Positions 25,854-35,240 of a stretch of 64,000 nucleotides of DNA are shown piece by piece. The position numbers and the translations under genes were made by a program. Source of the stretch: Ruminococcus sp. (GTDB taxonomy: Bacteria; Bacillota; Clostridia; Oscillospirales; Ruminococcaceae). The stretch's first letter is position 1. Each line of letters begins with the position of its first letter. The stretch is from positions 276,468 through 340,467 of the forward strand of contig JAIDQQ010000023.1 of NCBI GenBank assembly GCA_029062165.1. Reading direction: 5' to 3'. Below the pieces are notes generated by a model. It ran no database searches. It was given only the letters and a program-made list of their open reading frames with translations, and was not told the DNA's origin.

Positions 25854-26780
25854 ATGTCATTTGACAGACTTATTGAAAAAATCATTGAAATGAAAAATCC
25901 TACAGTAGTAGGTCTTGACCCGAAACTTGAATATGTTCCGGAATATATCCGTAATAAGCACATTCAGGAAACCGGCGAAACTCTTCTTTCTGCTTCGAGG
26001 GCTGTACTCGATTTCAACAAGGCTATTATCGACGAAATTTGCGATATAGTACCGGCTATAAAACCACAGTCAGCGTACTATGAAATGTACGGTTTTTACG
26101 GCGTACAGACCCTTGCGGAGACTATCAGTTACGCAAAAAGCAAGGGAATGTTTGTAATCACAGACGGCAAAAGAAATGACATCGGTGCTACTATGGAGGC
26201 TTATACTAATGCACATCTTGGTGAAGTGACTGTCGGCGAAACTGTTATAGAACCGTTTTCCGCTGATGCTCTTACGGTAAATGGCTATCTCGGTACGGAC
26301 GGCATAGAGCCTTTACTTAAAGTATGTCGTGAAAAGGATAAGGGGATATACGTACTTGTCAAGACGTCGAATAAGTCAAGCGGTGAACTTCAGGACAGAA
26401 AACTTGACGACGGTACACCTATTTACGCACTTATGGGCGATATGTGCGAAAAATGGGGTGCTGATACAATCGGAAAATATGGATACTCGGCAGTAGGTGC
26501 GGTAGTAGGTGCAACTTATCCGGAAATGCTTACGGAGTTAAGACAGAGACTTCCGCATACGATGTTTTTAGTCCCTGGGTATGGCGCACAAGGTGGAGGT
26601 GCGGAAGGTCTTAAAGGTGGTTTCGATAAAAACGGTCTCGGAGCTATCGTAAATTCTTCACGTGCGGTAATGTGTGCGTACAAGAAAGAGGGGTGCGACG
26701 AAAAAGACTTTGCAAAATCCGCACGCCGTGAGGTAATACGCATGAGGGACGATATAACGCAGTATATCAACCTTAAATGA
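25854..26780 (+). CDS. pyrF: Orotidine 5'-phosphate decarboxylase (long type)
   Basis: The last step to UMP. The ATG at 25854 (AAAGGAAAG upstream) gives 308 residues, the length of the second PyrF subfamily, rather than the 240-residue Bacillus type. The catalytic Lys/Asp tetrad lies in VITDGKRNDIGATMEAY. GLDPKLEYVP near the start and LVPGYGAQGGGAEGL near the phosphate site agree. It is followed 9 bases later by the first of three paralogous genes of unknown function. Confidence 0.95.
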   Translation: MSFDRLIEKIIEMKNPTVVGLDPKLEYVPEYIRNKHIQETGETLLSASRAVLDFNKAIIDEICDIVPAIKPQSAYYEMYGFYGVQTLAETISYAKSKGMFVITDGKRNDIGATMEAYTNAHLGEVTVGETVIEPFSADALTVNGYLGTDGIEPLLKVCREKDKGIYVLVKTSNKSSGELQDRKLDDGTPIYALMGDMCEKWGADTIGKYGYSAVGAVVGATYPEMLTELRQRLPHTMFLVPGYGAQGGGAEGLKGGFDKNGLGAIVNSSRAVMCAYKKEGCDEKDFAKSARREVIRMRDDITQYINLK

Positions 26781-26789
26781 GGTGATTTT

Positions 26790-27263
26790 ATGTATAAATT
26801 CAGAAAAGCAACTGAAGAAGAATTGTCCGCACTGGAAATGAACGGTTGTTCTAAACTTTGCAGTGTGTATGATTTGGACTGTACAGATGAAAAGTTTGCA
26901 CTTTTTTTCGGTAAACTCATAACGCTTTTCGGTGAACCTGATTATACAACTGACGACTATGAAAATATGTACAGCTATTGGGTTATCGCTGATGACGGAC
27001 AGAATAAAATTTATCTTGAAGTCTATCACGGTCCAAGTGGTGCATCTGTCGGCGGTAAGCCAATGGGTACAGACAGGGAGCAGGAAAAAATATATATGAA
27101 AGTCGCCGAAGAACTTATTGTATTTATTGAGAGTGCTGAACCGTCCGATTACGAATGGCAGGGCTTTTATGAAGATTATGATATAAATGTCAAGTATAAT
27201 GTAAAGGACGGCATTGCTTATACATCGGAATATCCGGTAGAAAGCGAGGAAGATTATGAATAA
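26790..27263 (+). CDS. Paralogous acidic protein, copy 1 of 3
   Basis: A 157-residue, strongly acidic, soluble protein. The shared pattern of the three copies is: YxFRxxT near the N-terminus; KxALFFGKxxxxFG; MYSY; a strand pair ending EVYHGPSGAS; a helix ending IESAEP; DYxWQGxYED; and a C-terminal strand VKYNVKDG. This copy is the most diverged and contains four Cys residues in its first 35 (copies 2 and 3 have at most one). It overlaps copy 2 by eight bases. There is no signal peptide or catalytic signature. It sits between pyrF and carA, so it is co-expressed with pyrimidine synthesis. Function unknown. Confidence 0.75.
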   Translation: MYKFRKATEEELSALEMNGCSKLCSVYDLDCTDEKFALFFGKLITLFGEPDYTTDDYENMYSYWVIADDGQNKIYLEVYHGPSGASVGGKPMGTDREQEKIYMKVAEELIVFIESAEPSDYEWQGFYEDYDINVKYNVKDGIAYTSEYPVESEEDYE

Positions 27264-27717
27264 ATATACGTTCAGAGTTTCCACCGACGAGGAAATAAAA
27301 GAAAATCCGGTACACTGTGGCAGGTGGGTTTATGAAAATGCATCTGACGAAAAATACGCCTTGTTTTTCGGAAAGGTAAGAAATCGTTTCGGTGTGAACG
27401 ATAGTATAAGTACGGACTGGGAAATGATGTATTCATATCCGGTTACTGTCGAGGACGATAGCGGAAACAGGTTCTTTTTTGAAATATATCACGGAGCAGG
27501 TGGCTCGTCAATTGCCACACCGTCTGAAGAACTCACACCGGATTACGAACAGGCACAAAAAGCACTCATTGACTATATCGAGAGTGCTGAGCCTGTTGAT
27601 TATGTATGGCAGGGAGTCTATGAAGATATTCCGGTGAATATAACGTATACCGTCAAGGACAGAAAAGTCCGTGTAGATTCGGAATTTCCGGCAGAAAGCG
27701 AGGAAGATTATGAGTAA
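27256..27717 (+). CDS. Paralogous acidic protein, copy 2 of 3
   Basis: A 153-residue paralogue of its neighbours, with ALFFGKVRNRFGVNDS, STDWEMMYSY, FFFEIYHGAGGSS, IESAEPVDYVWQG and VNITYTVKD. It is nearly superimposable on copy 3. Its ATG lies inside the end of copy 1 (ATGAATAA shared), and its end overlaps copy 3 by ATGAGTAA in the same way, so even the junction was duplicated. No known family named; roles such as immunity, inhibitor-binding or regulatory subunit are only guesses. Confidence 0.75.
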   Translation: MNKYTFRVSTDEEIKENPVHCGRWVYENASDEKYALFFGKVRNRFGVNDSISTDWEMMYSYPVTVEDDSGNRFFFEIYHGAGGSSIATPSEELTPDYEQAQKALIDYIESAEPVDYVWQGVYEDIPVNITYTVKDRKVRVDSEFPAESEEDYE

Positions 27718-28189
27718 ATATACGTTCAGAAACTCTACTGAAGAGGAAAGAGAAGAAAATTTCGCCGGATATGGTAAGTGGATTTATGGTGCTGTATCAA
27801 GTGAGGAAATATATGCCTTGTTTTTCGGCAAAGTGAGAAGCCGTTTCGGCGTGAACGACAGTATAAGCACAGACTGGGAAATGATGTATTCATACGATAT
27901 AACCGCCGAAGACGAAAACGGAAACAAGTTCTTTTTCGATGTATACCACGGAGCAGGCGGACCATCAATAGGTACACCGTTTGAAGAACTCACTCCGGAG
28001 TACGAATCGGCAGTAAAGGCACTTATTGAGTATATCGAAAGTGCAGAGCCTGTTGATTACGTATGGGAGGGCGTTTATGAAGATATTCCGGTGAATGTCA
28101 CATATACCGTCAAGGACGGCAAAGCCCGTGTAGATTCGGAATTTCCGGAGGGTATGTATGATGATGAGGATATAGAAAATTTCATGTAA
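27710..28189 (+). CDS. Paralogous acidic protein, copy 3 of 3
   Basis: A 159-residue paralogue with ALFFGKVRSRFGVNDS, STDWEMMYSY, FFFDVYHGAGGPS, IESAEPVDYVWEG and VNVTYTVKDGKARVDSEFPEG. Instead of the SEEDYE end of copies 1 and 2, it ends in a distinct acidic tail (MYDDEDIENFM), as expected for the last copy of a tandem expansion. Copies 2 and 3 keep long identical stretches at both protein and DNA level, so the last duplication is younger than the first. carA begins 79 bases on. Confidence 0.75.
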   Translation: MSKYTFRNSTEEEREENFAGYGKWIYGAVSSEEIYALFFGKVRSRFGVNDSISTDWEMMYSYDITAEDENGNKFFFDVYHGAGGPSIGTPFEELTPEYESAVKALIEYIESAEPVDYVWEGVYEDIPVNVTYTVKDGKARVDSEFPEGMYDDEDIENFM

Positions 28190-28267
28190 AAAATTATGTT
28201 TAACTCATAGCCACAAAGGCGTGGTTGTGTTTTATAAATTTTCAAACTAATTGAAAGGGTTGATAAA

Positions 28268-29374
28268 ATGTCATTTTTTAATCAATCGGAAAAGGCTTAT
28301 CTTATGCTTGCTAATGGTCAGGTATTCGAGGGGAAAAGCCTTGGTGCGAAAGGTACTGTAATAGGCGAAGTAGTCTTTACGACAGGTCTGACAGGCTATC
28401 AGGAAACGCTTACTGACCCGAGTTATTACGGTCAGATAGTCACACAGACTTTTCCGCTTATCGGTAACTATGGTGTGAATCATGAGGACAATGAATCTGC
28501 ATGTTCCTATGTGACAGGTTATATTGTCAGGGAATCTTGTGATATACCGTCAAATTTTCGTTGCGAGGGAAATATAAAGGATTTTCTTACGGAAAATAAT
28601 ATCGTCGGCATATCGGGAATCGATACAAGAAGTCTGACGAGAATTATCCGTGAAACAGGCGTTATGAACGGAATAATAACCACCGAAGACGTTTATGCGG
28701 ATAAAGAAAATCTGCTTGAAAAGGTAAGGGCATTTAAGATAAAAAATGCGGTAAAATCCGTAACAAACAGCGAAATTCTCACATATTCCGGCGAAAGTCC
28801 TAAGTATAAGGTAGTACTTTTTGACTTTGGTTATAAAAGAAATATCCGGCAGGAACTCGTCAACAGAGGTTGTGAAGTGATAGTCGTTCCGGCAGATACC
28901 ACCGCCGAACAGGTTAAAGAAATAAATCCGGATGGTATAATGTTTTCTAACGGTCCAGGGAATCCGGCGGAAAATGTACAGATTATCGAGAATATAAAGG
29001 AAATTCAGAAACTCGGTATAACTATTTTCGGAATCTGTCTCGGACATCAGCTTATGGCACTCGCTAACGGCGGAAAAACTGAAAAACTCAAGTACGGACA
29101 CAGAGGAGCTAATCAGCCTGTTATTGACCTCGAAAGCGGTCTGACATACGTTACAAGTCAGAATCACGGCTATGCGGTAATCGGTGAAAGTATACCGTCT
29201 GAAATAGGTCACGTTTCGCACATAAACGCCAATGACAAGACTTGTGAGGGCATACGCTATACCGCCGTAAACGCTTTTACGGTACAGTTCCACCCCGAAG
29301 CACACGGAGGTCCTCTTGATACGGCGTATCTGTTCGACGAGTTTATAAGTGCTATGGAAAGTGAGGTAAAGTAA
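28268..29374 (+). CDS. carA: Carbamoyl-phosphate synthase small subunit
   Basis: The glutamine amidotransferase subunit that supplies ammonia to CarB. The 368 residues contain the N-terminal CarA domain (ANGQVFEGKSLGA, TGLTGYQETLTDPSY, GIDTRSLTRIIRETG) and a class I GATase domain with the nucleophile Cys in FGICLGHQ and the His/Glu pair in VQFHPEAHGGP. AAAGGG precedes the ATG. carB follows after two bases. Confidence 0.96.
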   Translation: MSFFNQSEKAYLMLANGQVFEGKSLGAKGTVIGEVVFTTGLTGYQETLTDPSYYGQIVTQTFPLIGNYGVNHEDNESACSYVTGYIVRESCDIPSNFRCEGNIKDFLTENNIVGISGIDTRSLTRIIRETGVMNGIITTEDVYADKENLLEKVRAFKIKNAVKSVTNSEILTYSGESPKYKVVLFDFGYKRNIRQELVNRGCEVIVVPADTTAEQVKEINPDGIMFSNGPGNPAENVQIIENIKEIQKLGITIFGICLGHQLMALANGGKTEKLKYGHRGANQPVIDLESGLTYVTSQNHGYAVIGESIPSEIGHVSHINANDKTCEGIRYTAVNAFTVQFHPEAHGGPLDTAYLFDEFISAMESEVK

Positions 29375-29376
29375 TT

Positions 29377-32300
29377 ATGCCACTTAGAAAGGATATTAAA
29401 AAAGTACTTGTTATCGGTTCAGGACCTATAGTAATCGGACAGGCTGCCGAATTTGATTACGCCGGTACACAAGCGTGTCGAGCCTTGAAACAAGAGGGTC
29501 TTGAAGTAATTCTGATAAACTCAAATCCGGCTACTATCATGACTGATAAGGCTATGGCTGACAAAGTCTATATTGAACCTCTTACACTTGACGTAGTAAA
29601 GCGTATAATCGAAATCGAAAAGCCCGACAGTGTTCTTTCGACGCTCGGCGGACAGACCGGACTTACATTATCAATGCAGTTGGCGGAAGAGGGTTTTTTG
29701 GAATCCCATAATGTAAAGTTACTCGGTGCAGACCCTGAAACAATCCATAAGGCAGAGGACAGACAAGCATTTAAGGATACTATGGAAAAAATAGGCGAGC
29801 CGTGTATACCGTCAAAAGTAGTCGAGACGGTAGAAGATGCTATGGATTTTGCCAAAGTAATAGATTATCCGGTTATAGTCAGACCGGCATTCACACTGGG
29901 CGGTACTGGTGGTGGAATCGCACAGAATCCGGAAGAACTCCATGAAATAGCTACAAACGGTTTAAGACTTTCGCCGATAACTCAAATACTCGTTGAAAAA
30001 TGTATAAGCGGTTGGAAAGAAATTGAGTTTGAAGTTATCCGTGATGCCAAAGGTAACGTTATAACAGTATGTTCAATGGAAAATTTTGACCCTGTAGGCG
30101 TTCATACCGGTGACAGTATAGTTATTGCACCGGCTGTCACGCTTACGGACAGGGAATACCAGATGTTAAGAACATCGGCAATAAATATCATAAAGGAACT
30201 CAAAGTTGAGGGTGGTTGTAACTGTCAGTTTGCACTGCACCCGACGAGTTTTGAATATGCCGTTATTGAAGTAAATCCCCGTGTATCACGTTCTTCCGCC
30301 CTTGCTTCAAAGGCTACCGGCTATCCGATAGCCAAAACCGCCGCAAGAATAGCTGTCGGCTATACACTCGACGAGATAATAAATCAGGTTACCGGAAAAA
30401 CTTACGCCTGTTTTGAACCTGCTCTTGATTATGTTGTAGTAAAGTTTCCTAAGTGGGCATTTGATAAGTTCGTTTACGCAAAAAGGACACTCGGTACACA
30501 AATGAAAGCTACCGGCGAAGTAATGGCAATCGGTACGAGTTTCGAGCAGGCTATTATGAAAGCTGTCCGCTCCGTAGAACTGGGACTTGATACCATGAAT
30601 CTTAAAAAACTGGAAAAGTATTCCACAGAAGAAATCCGTGAAAGACTTCACATTGTAGACGACGAACGTTCTTTTACAGTTTTCGAGGCTCTCAAACGTG
30701 GTATCACTCCGGAAGAAATCCACGATATAACCATGATTGACAACTGGTTTTTGTACAAATTACTGAATCTTGTCGAGTTGGAAAAGTGGCTTTCTGACGG
30801 TCAGCTTACGGAAGAAAAGTACAATACCGCTAAACAGTATGGTTATCTTGACAGTACCATTGAAAGAATATCCGGTCAGAAGTGTCCGATAAAAAAACAT
30901 GCTGTCTATAAAATGGTTGATACGTGTGCAGGCGAATTTAAGGCTGAAACTCCATATTTTTACTCTACTTTCGACGAAGAAAACGAAGCACTCCAGTTTA
31001 TAGAGCGTCAGAACACCGGCAAGAAAAAAGTAATAGTATTCGGTTCAGGACCTATAAGAATCGGTCAGGGTATCGAATTTGACTATTGTTCAGTACATTG
31101 TGTATGGACGTTGAAAGAATTAGGATACGAAGCAGTAATATGTAACAATAATCCGGAAACAGTCTCCACGGATTTCGACACCGGTGACAGACTGTATTTT
31201 GACCCTCTCACAAAAGAAGATGTTGAATCCATTATAGAGACCGAAAAGCCATACGGTGTTGTTGTACAGTTCGGCGGACAGACCGCTATAAAATTAACTC
31301 GTCATCTTTCGGATATGGGCGTAAATATTCTCGGAACATCTGCCGATATGATTGATGCCGCAGAGGACAGGGAACGTTTTGACGAGATACTTGAAAAATG
31401 TGGTATACCACGTCCGCAGGGACATACGGTCATGACTACCGAAGAAGCTGTAATTTCTGCCGAAAGTCTCGGATATCCGGTACTTCTTAGACCGTCATAT
31501 GTTTTAGGCGGTCAGAATATGATTATAGCACATTCAAAGGCTGATGTCATAGAGTATATGGGAATTATCACAAGTCATATGATTGAAAATCCGGTACTTA
31601 TCGATAAGTACATGATGGGTACGGAAGTTGAAGTAGATGCTATCTGTGACGGTGAAGACTTCCTTATCCCTGGTATCATGGAACACATTGAACGTGCAGG
31701 AGTACATTCCGGTGACTCGATTTCAATATATCCGGCACAACATCTTTCCGACAGAATAAAGCGTATAATTGTTGAGTATACAAGAAAACTCGCAAAGGAA
31801 CTCAATGTTATAGGACTGGTAAATATTCAGTATGTCGTATATAATCATGAAGTGTACGTAATCGAAGTAAATCCACGTTCTTCACGTACAGTACCGTATA
31901 TAAGTAAAGTTACTGGTATACCTATGGTAGATATTGCTACTAAAATAATGTTCGGGGCAAAGCTGAAAGATATGGGCTATCAGAGCGGACTTTATCCGGC
32001 TGGTGATTATGTTGCGGTAAAAGTACCGGTATTCAGTTTTGAAAAGCTCACCGACGTCGATACAATGTTAGGACCTGAAATGAAGTCTACAGGTGAATGT
32101 CTCGGTATAGGAAGAAACTTAGAAGACGCACTTTTAAAAGGTCTCATAGGAGCAGGTTTTGACTTAAAACGTGAAGGCGGTGTACTTATTTCAGTACGTG
32201 ATACCGATAAACAGGAAATATTACCTATTGCCGATAAATTTGAACGTATGGGCTTTGAACTCTATGCGACTTCCGGCACACAGAGCGTACTGACAAGAAA

Positions 32301-32568
32301 CATGATAGCTTCCAATCTGGTACGCAAGATTTCCGACGGTGAACCGAATGTTGTGACATTACTCGAAAGCGGTAAGATAAATTACGTAATATCGACTTCC
32401 GCAAAGGGCAGACTTCCGGAACGTGACAGTGTTAAAATGCGTAGAAAGTCTATAGAACGTTCAATATGTAGTCTCACGGCTATAGATACCGCTAAATCTC
32501 TTGCGAAAGTCCTTGAATCCGGACGGACTATCAACGACGTTGAACTTATTGACATAACAGAAATATAA
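29377..32568 (+). CDS. carB: Carbamoyl-phosphate synthase large subunit
   Basis: Makes carbamoyl phosphate from bicarbonate, ammonia and two ATP. The 1063-residue length is normal: two homologous ATP-grasp halves (each with VIGSGPIxIGQ-type openings: VLVIGSGPIVIGQAAEFDY and VIVFGSGPIRIGQGIEFDY), the EVNPRVSRSSALASKATGYP and EVNPRSSRTVPYISKVTGIP blocks, and a C-terminal MGS-like allosteric domain (about 940-1063). UMP inhibition is typical of this domain. With carA and the upstream pyr genes it supplies both pyrimidines and, potentially, arginine. Confidence 0.97.
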   Translation: MPLRKDIKKVLVIGSGPIVIGQAAEFDYAGTQACRALKQEGLEVILINSNPATIMTDKAMADKVYIEPLTLDVVKRIIEIEKPDSVLSTLGGQTGLTLSMQLAEEGFLESHNVKLLGADPETIHKAEDRQAFKDTMEKIGEPCIPSKVVETVEDAMDFAKVIDYPVIVRPAFTLGGTGGGIAQNPEELHEIATNGLRLSPITQILVEKCISGWKEIEFEVIRDAKGNVITVCSMENFDPVGVHTGDSIVIAPAVTLTDREYQMLRTSAINIIKELKVEGGCNCQFALHPTSFEYAVIEVNPRVSRSSALASKATGYPIAKTAARIAVGYTLDEIINQVTGKTYACFEPALDYVVVKFPKWAFDKFVYAKRTLGTQMKATGEVMAIGTSFEQAIMKAVRSVELGLDTMNLKKLEKYSTEEIRERLHIVDDERSFTVFEALKRGITPEEIHDITMIDNWFLYKLLNLVELEKWLSDGQLTEEKYNTAKQYGYLDSTIERISGQKCPIKKHAVYKMVDTCAGEFKAETPYFYSTFDEENEALQFIERQNTGKKKVIVFGSGPIRIGQGIEFDYCSVHCVWTLKELGYEAVICNNNPETVSTDFDTGDRLYFDPLTKEDVESIIETEKPYGVVVQFGGQTAIKLTRHLSDMGVNILGTSADMIDAAEDRERFDEILEKCGIPRPQGHTVMTTEEAVISAESLGYPVLLRPSYVLGGQNMIIAHSKADVIEYMGIITSHMIENPVLIDKYMMGTEVEVDAICDGEDFLIPGIMEHIERAGVHSGDSISIYPAQHLSDRIKRIIVEYTRKLAKELNVIGLVNIQYVVYNHEVYVIEVNPRSSRTVPYISKVTGIPMVDIATKIMFGAKLKDMGYQSGLYPAGDYVAVKVPVFSFEKLTDVDTMLGPEMKSTGECLGIGRNLEDALLKGLIGAGFDLKREGGVLISVRDTDKQEILPIADKFERMGFELYATSGTQSVLTRNMIASNLVRKISDGEPNVVTLLESGKINYVISTSAKGRLPERDSVKMRRKSIERSICSLTAIDTAKSLAKVLESGRTINDVELIDITEI

Positions 32569-32574
32569 TTCCAT

Positions 32575-32611
32575 ACTACCGGATATTTTAAGATGTCCGG
32601 TAGTTTTTTTC
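32575..32611 (+). terminator. Terminator of the pyr-car operon
   Basis: Perfect arms ACTACCGGA (32575-32583) and TCCGGTAGT (32596-32604), then a seven-base T-run. Confidence 0.9.
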
Positions 32612-32673
32612 TGAAAAAACTGTAAATTATATACAAAAAATATAACTTTCACCGGATTAACGCAATATTTTAA

Positions 32674-32702
32674 TTGACTGTATCCGGATATAATAGTATA
32701 AT
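32674..32702 (+). promoter_or_regulatory. Promoter of the lipoprotein/ABC exporter operon
   Basis: TTGACT (32674-32679) and TATAAT (32697-32702), spacer 17; a second TATAAT at 32689 is too close to be the partner. Confidence 0.75.
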
Positions 32703-32739
32703 ATAACTTACAGATTAATTACAAGGAGATTTTAAAACC

Positions 32740-33495
32740 ATGAAAAATTTAACAAAATACGTAATCTGTCTGCTGACGTGCATGACTTTTACGGCTGTTA
32801 TGGGCTGTGACGCAAAAAAACCTGAAGAAGACAGTCAGGTTTCCGTTATTTCAGACGCTTCAACAACTGATGAGATTGTTCCGGAAAGTACTACTGTTCC
32901 GGAAGAAATTACCACGGAAGATGTAACCGAAGATACAACCGAAACTGCTTCCGAAGATACAACGGAAAATCCGTCTGAAAATTCTGTTGACTATATGTCA
33001 ATATTAAATGCTTATCATCAGGCATATATCGACGGCAATGCAGATGCGGTGTACACTCTTTTCTGTCCGGACGAAATAACCGCTTTCGATTCCTATATGA
33101 AAGAGTATCTCAAAAATAACCTCGGCGAATCCGAAACACTCGTAGAGGATATGTTTTCAAAGGAAAATGTAATGTCCGCTATAAAGGGTTCTGTGGATAA
33201 TATTCACGATATAATGGATAACTATAATCAGAGTGCCAGTGACCCGTGGTCAGTAAGCATAAATGAAGATACCGTTGAACACTATACTGTCGAAGAAATC
33301 GCACAGATTAACGCCGATTTAGGTCTGAATATCACTGACGGTTATATGTGTGAAATACCGTTCTATAAGAACGATTTGAATGAAGAAACTTTTGTCGCTG
33401 AACCGGCTTCTGTTTTTCAGATTAATGACAGCTGGTATATAAGTTACAGTGTAGCCTGTGACCGTCTCATTGAATTTATGGATATAGATTTCTGA
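32740..33495 (+). CDS. Lipoprotein with Thr/Glu-rich linker
   Basis: The 251-residue protein has a lipoprotein signal peptide with lipobox AVMGC (Cys 23), a low-complexity Thr/Glu/Ser linker (about 35-82), and a folded C-terminal domain of about 165 residues. That domain resembles NTF2-like or DUF-type lipoproteins: ILNAYHQAYIDGNADAVYTLFCPDE, then helical and strand elements ending in VFQINDSWYISYSV. The linker should span the cell wall. It is 15 bases before an ABC exporter pair and may be its accessory or an unrelated surface protein. Confidence 0.75.
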   Translation: MKNLTKYVICLLTCMTFTAVMGCDAKKPEEDSQVSVISDASTTDEIVPESTTVPEEITTEDVTEDTTETASEDTTENPSENSVDYMSILNAYHQAYIDGNADAVYTLFCPDEITAFDSYMKEYLKNNLGESETLVEDMFSKENVMSAIKGSVDNIHDIMDNYNQSASDPWSVSINEDTVEHYTVEEIAQINADLGLNITDGYMCEIPFYKNDLNEETFVAEPASVFQINDSWYISYSVACDRLIEFMDIDF

Positions 33496-33509
33496 AAAAA
33501 AGGTGTATC

Positions 33510-35240
33510 ATGAAAAAGTTACTGAAATATTTAAGGAATTATAAAAAAGAACTCGTTTTCGGACCTTTTTTCAAACTCCTTGAAGCTATATTTGAACTGA
33601 CTGTACCACACGTCATGGCGAAGATTATCGACATAGGCATAGAAAACAATGATACAAAATATATACTCAAAATGTCCGGACTTATTATATTACTGGGATT
33701 CTGTGGGCTTGGATTCGCATTGACTTGTCAGTTACTTGCTTCCAGATGTGCATACGGTTTCGGAACTGAACTTAGAACTGATTTATATAAACATATAAAT
33801 TCACTGTCATATACAAATATCGATAAAGTAGGTACAGCGTCGCTTATAAACCGTCTGACGAATGATTCAAACACCGTACAGAACGGCGTGAATATGTTCA
33901 TAAGACTTGCTACACGTTCACCGTTTCTTGTTATAGGTGCAATGGTCAGGGCTATGATGATTGATTTGAAACTTTCGCTTATATTCCTTGTTGTAGCCGT
34001 CCTGACGACTATCGTTATAGTATCGGTAATGCATAAGACCGTACCCATGTACAAGACTACACAGAAAAATCTTGACAGGGCATCACTTCTTACACGTGAA
34101 AATTTAGAGGGTGCAAGAGTTATAAGGGCATTTTCCAGACAGCAGGAAGAAATTGACGATTTCAGAAAATCTGTAGACGATATTGCAGAAAGTTCCATAG
34201 CAGTCGGCAGAATATCATCAATTCTGAATCCGTTTTCGTTTATGGTAATGAATTTAGGTATAGTATTTATTTTGTGGTTCGGTGGAGTACGGATTGACAC
34301 AGACTATCTGACACAAGGCGAACTCACGGAATTTACCAACTACATGACACAGATTTTACTTGCACTTATAGTCCTTGCAAATCTGATTGTTACGTTCACA
34401 AAGGCATTCGCTTCCGCAAACCGTATCAGCGAAGTTTTCGCCATACAACCCGAAAAATCCGGCGGTAACGAAAAAACCGCAGACCACAAAGACTACAGAA
34501 ATATTATCGAATTTAAAAACGTATCGTTTTCATACGATACTGCCGGTGACCACTCCATAAAAAATATATCTTTCACACTCGAAAGGGGTAAGATGTTAGG
34601 AATCATAGGCGGTACTGGTAGCGGTAAATCTACTCTTGCAAATCTGATACCTTGTTTCTATCGTGCAACCGAAGGTGAGATTTTAATTTCCGGCGTTGAC
34701 GTATACAACTACAATTTCAGCGAGTTAAGAAAGACTATCGGTTTAGTACCTCAAAAAGCTGTACTGTTTACCGGTACAGTCCGTGATAACATGAAGTGGC
34801 ATAAGCAGTCAGCTACAGACGAGGAAATTATTTCAGCTTTGAAGACCGCTCAGGCGTGGGAGTTCGTCGAAAAAATGCCGAATGGTCTTGACACCAATAT
34901 TTCACAGGGGGGTAAAAATCTTTCAGGCGGTCAGAAACAGAGAATTTCTATAGCACGTGCAATTGTCGGAAATCCGGATATACTTATTCTTGACGATTCA
35001 ACAAGTGCTTTAGACTACGCTACAGACCTTGCACTCCGTAAGGCTCTTAAAAATGATATGCCTGATACTACTGTTATAATGATTTCACAACGTACCACTT
35101 CACTTAAGGACGCCGACAAGATTATTGTCATGGACGACGGTGAGGCAGTCGGAATGGGTACGCACGAAGAATTACTGAAAACCTGCGAAATCTACAGTGA
35201 AATATATAAATCACAAATGAACGAAAAGGAGGGCGTATAA
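33510..35240 (+). CDS. ABC exporter subunit with degenerate catalytic site
   Basis: A 576-residue half-transporter: six membrane helices (to about 310) and an ATPase domain with Walker A GGTGSGKST, signature LSGGQKQR and Walker B LILDDSTSALD. In Walker B the catalytic Glu is replaced by Asp, and the H-loop reads ISQRT instead of having His. So this subunit supplies the degenerate site of a heterodimer, like the partner of BmrC/BmrD-type exporters. Its stop overlaps the start of the second subunit (TAATG). Substrate unknown: drugs, lipids or peptides are all possible. Confidence 0.93.
   Translation: MKKLLKYLRNYKKELVFGPFFKLLEAIFELTVPHVMAKIIDIGIENNDTKYILKMSGLIILLGFCGLGFALTCQLLASRCAYGFGTELRTDLYKHINSLSYTNIDKVGTASLINRLTNDSNTVQNGVNMFIRLATRSPFLVIGAMVRAMMIDLKLSLIFLVVAVLTTIVIVSVMHKTVPMYKTTQKNLDRASLLTRENLEGARVIRAFSRQQEEIDDFRKSVDDIAESSIAVGRISSILNPFSFMVMNLGIVFILWFGGVRIDTDYLTQGELTEFTNYMTQILLALIVLANLIVTFTKAFASANRISEVFAIQPEKSGGNEKTADHKDYRNIIEFKNVSFSYDTAGDHSIKNISFTLERGKMLGIIGGTGSGKSTLANLIPCFYRATEGEILISGVDVYNYNFSELRKTIGLVPQKAVLFTGTVRDNMKWHKQSATDEEIISALKTAQAWEFVEKMPNGLDTNISQGGKNLSGGQKQRISIARAIVGNPDILILDDSTSALDYATDLALRKALKNDMPDTTVIMISQRTTSLKDADKIIVMDDGEAVGMGTHEELLKTCEIYSEIYKSQMNEKEGV

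Larger units (their letters stand above)
26790..28189 (+). repeat. Tandem gene triplication inside the pyrimidine operon
   Basis: Three homologous genes of about 460-480 bases in direct order, each junction an eight-base start/stop overlap. DNA similarity is highest between copies 2 and 3 (for example the blocks around 27410-27430 and 27865-27890, and 27585-27635 and 28040-28090). Confidence 0.85.

Noticed and set aside
28200-28235. Hairpin before carA as a pyrimidine attenuator
   Set aside because: The stem is only four to five pairs with no T-run; too weak to support an attenuator call.
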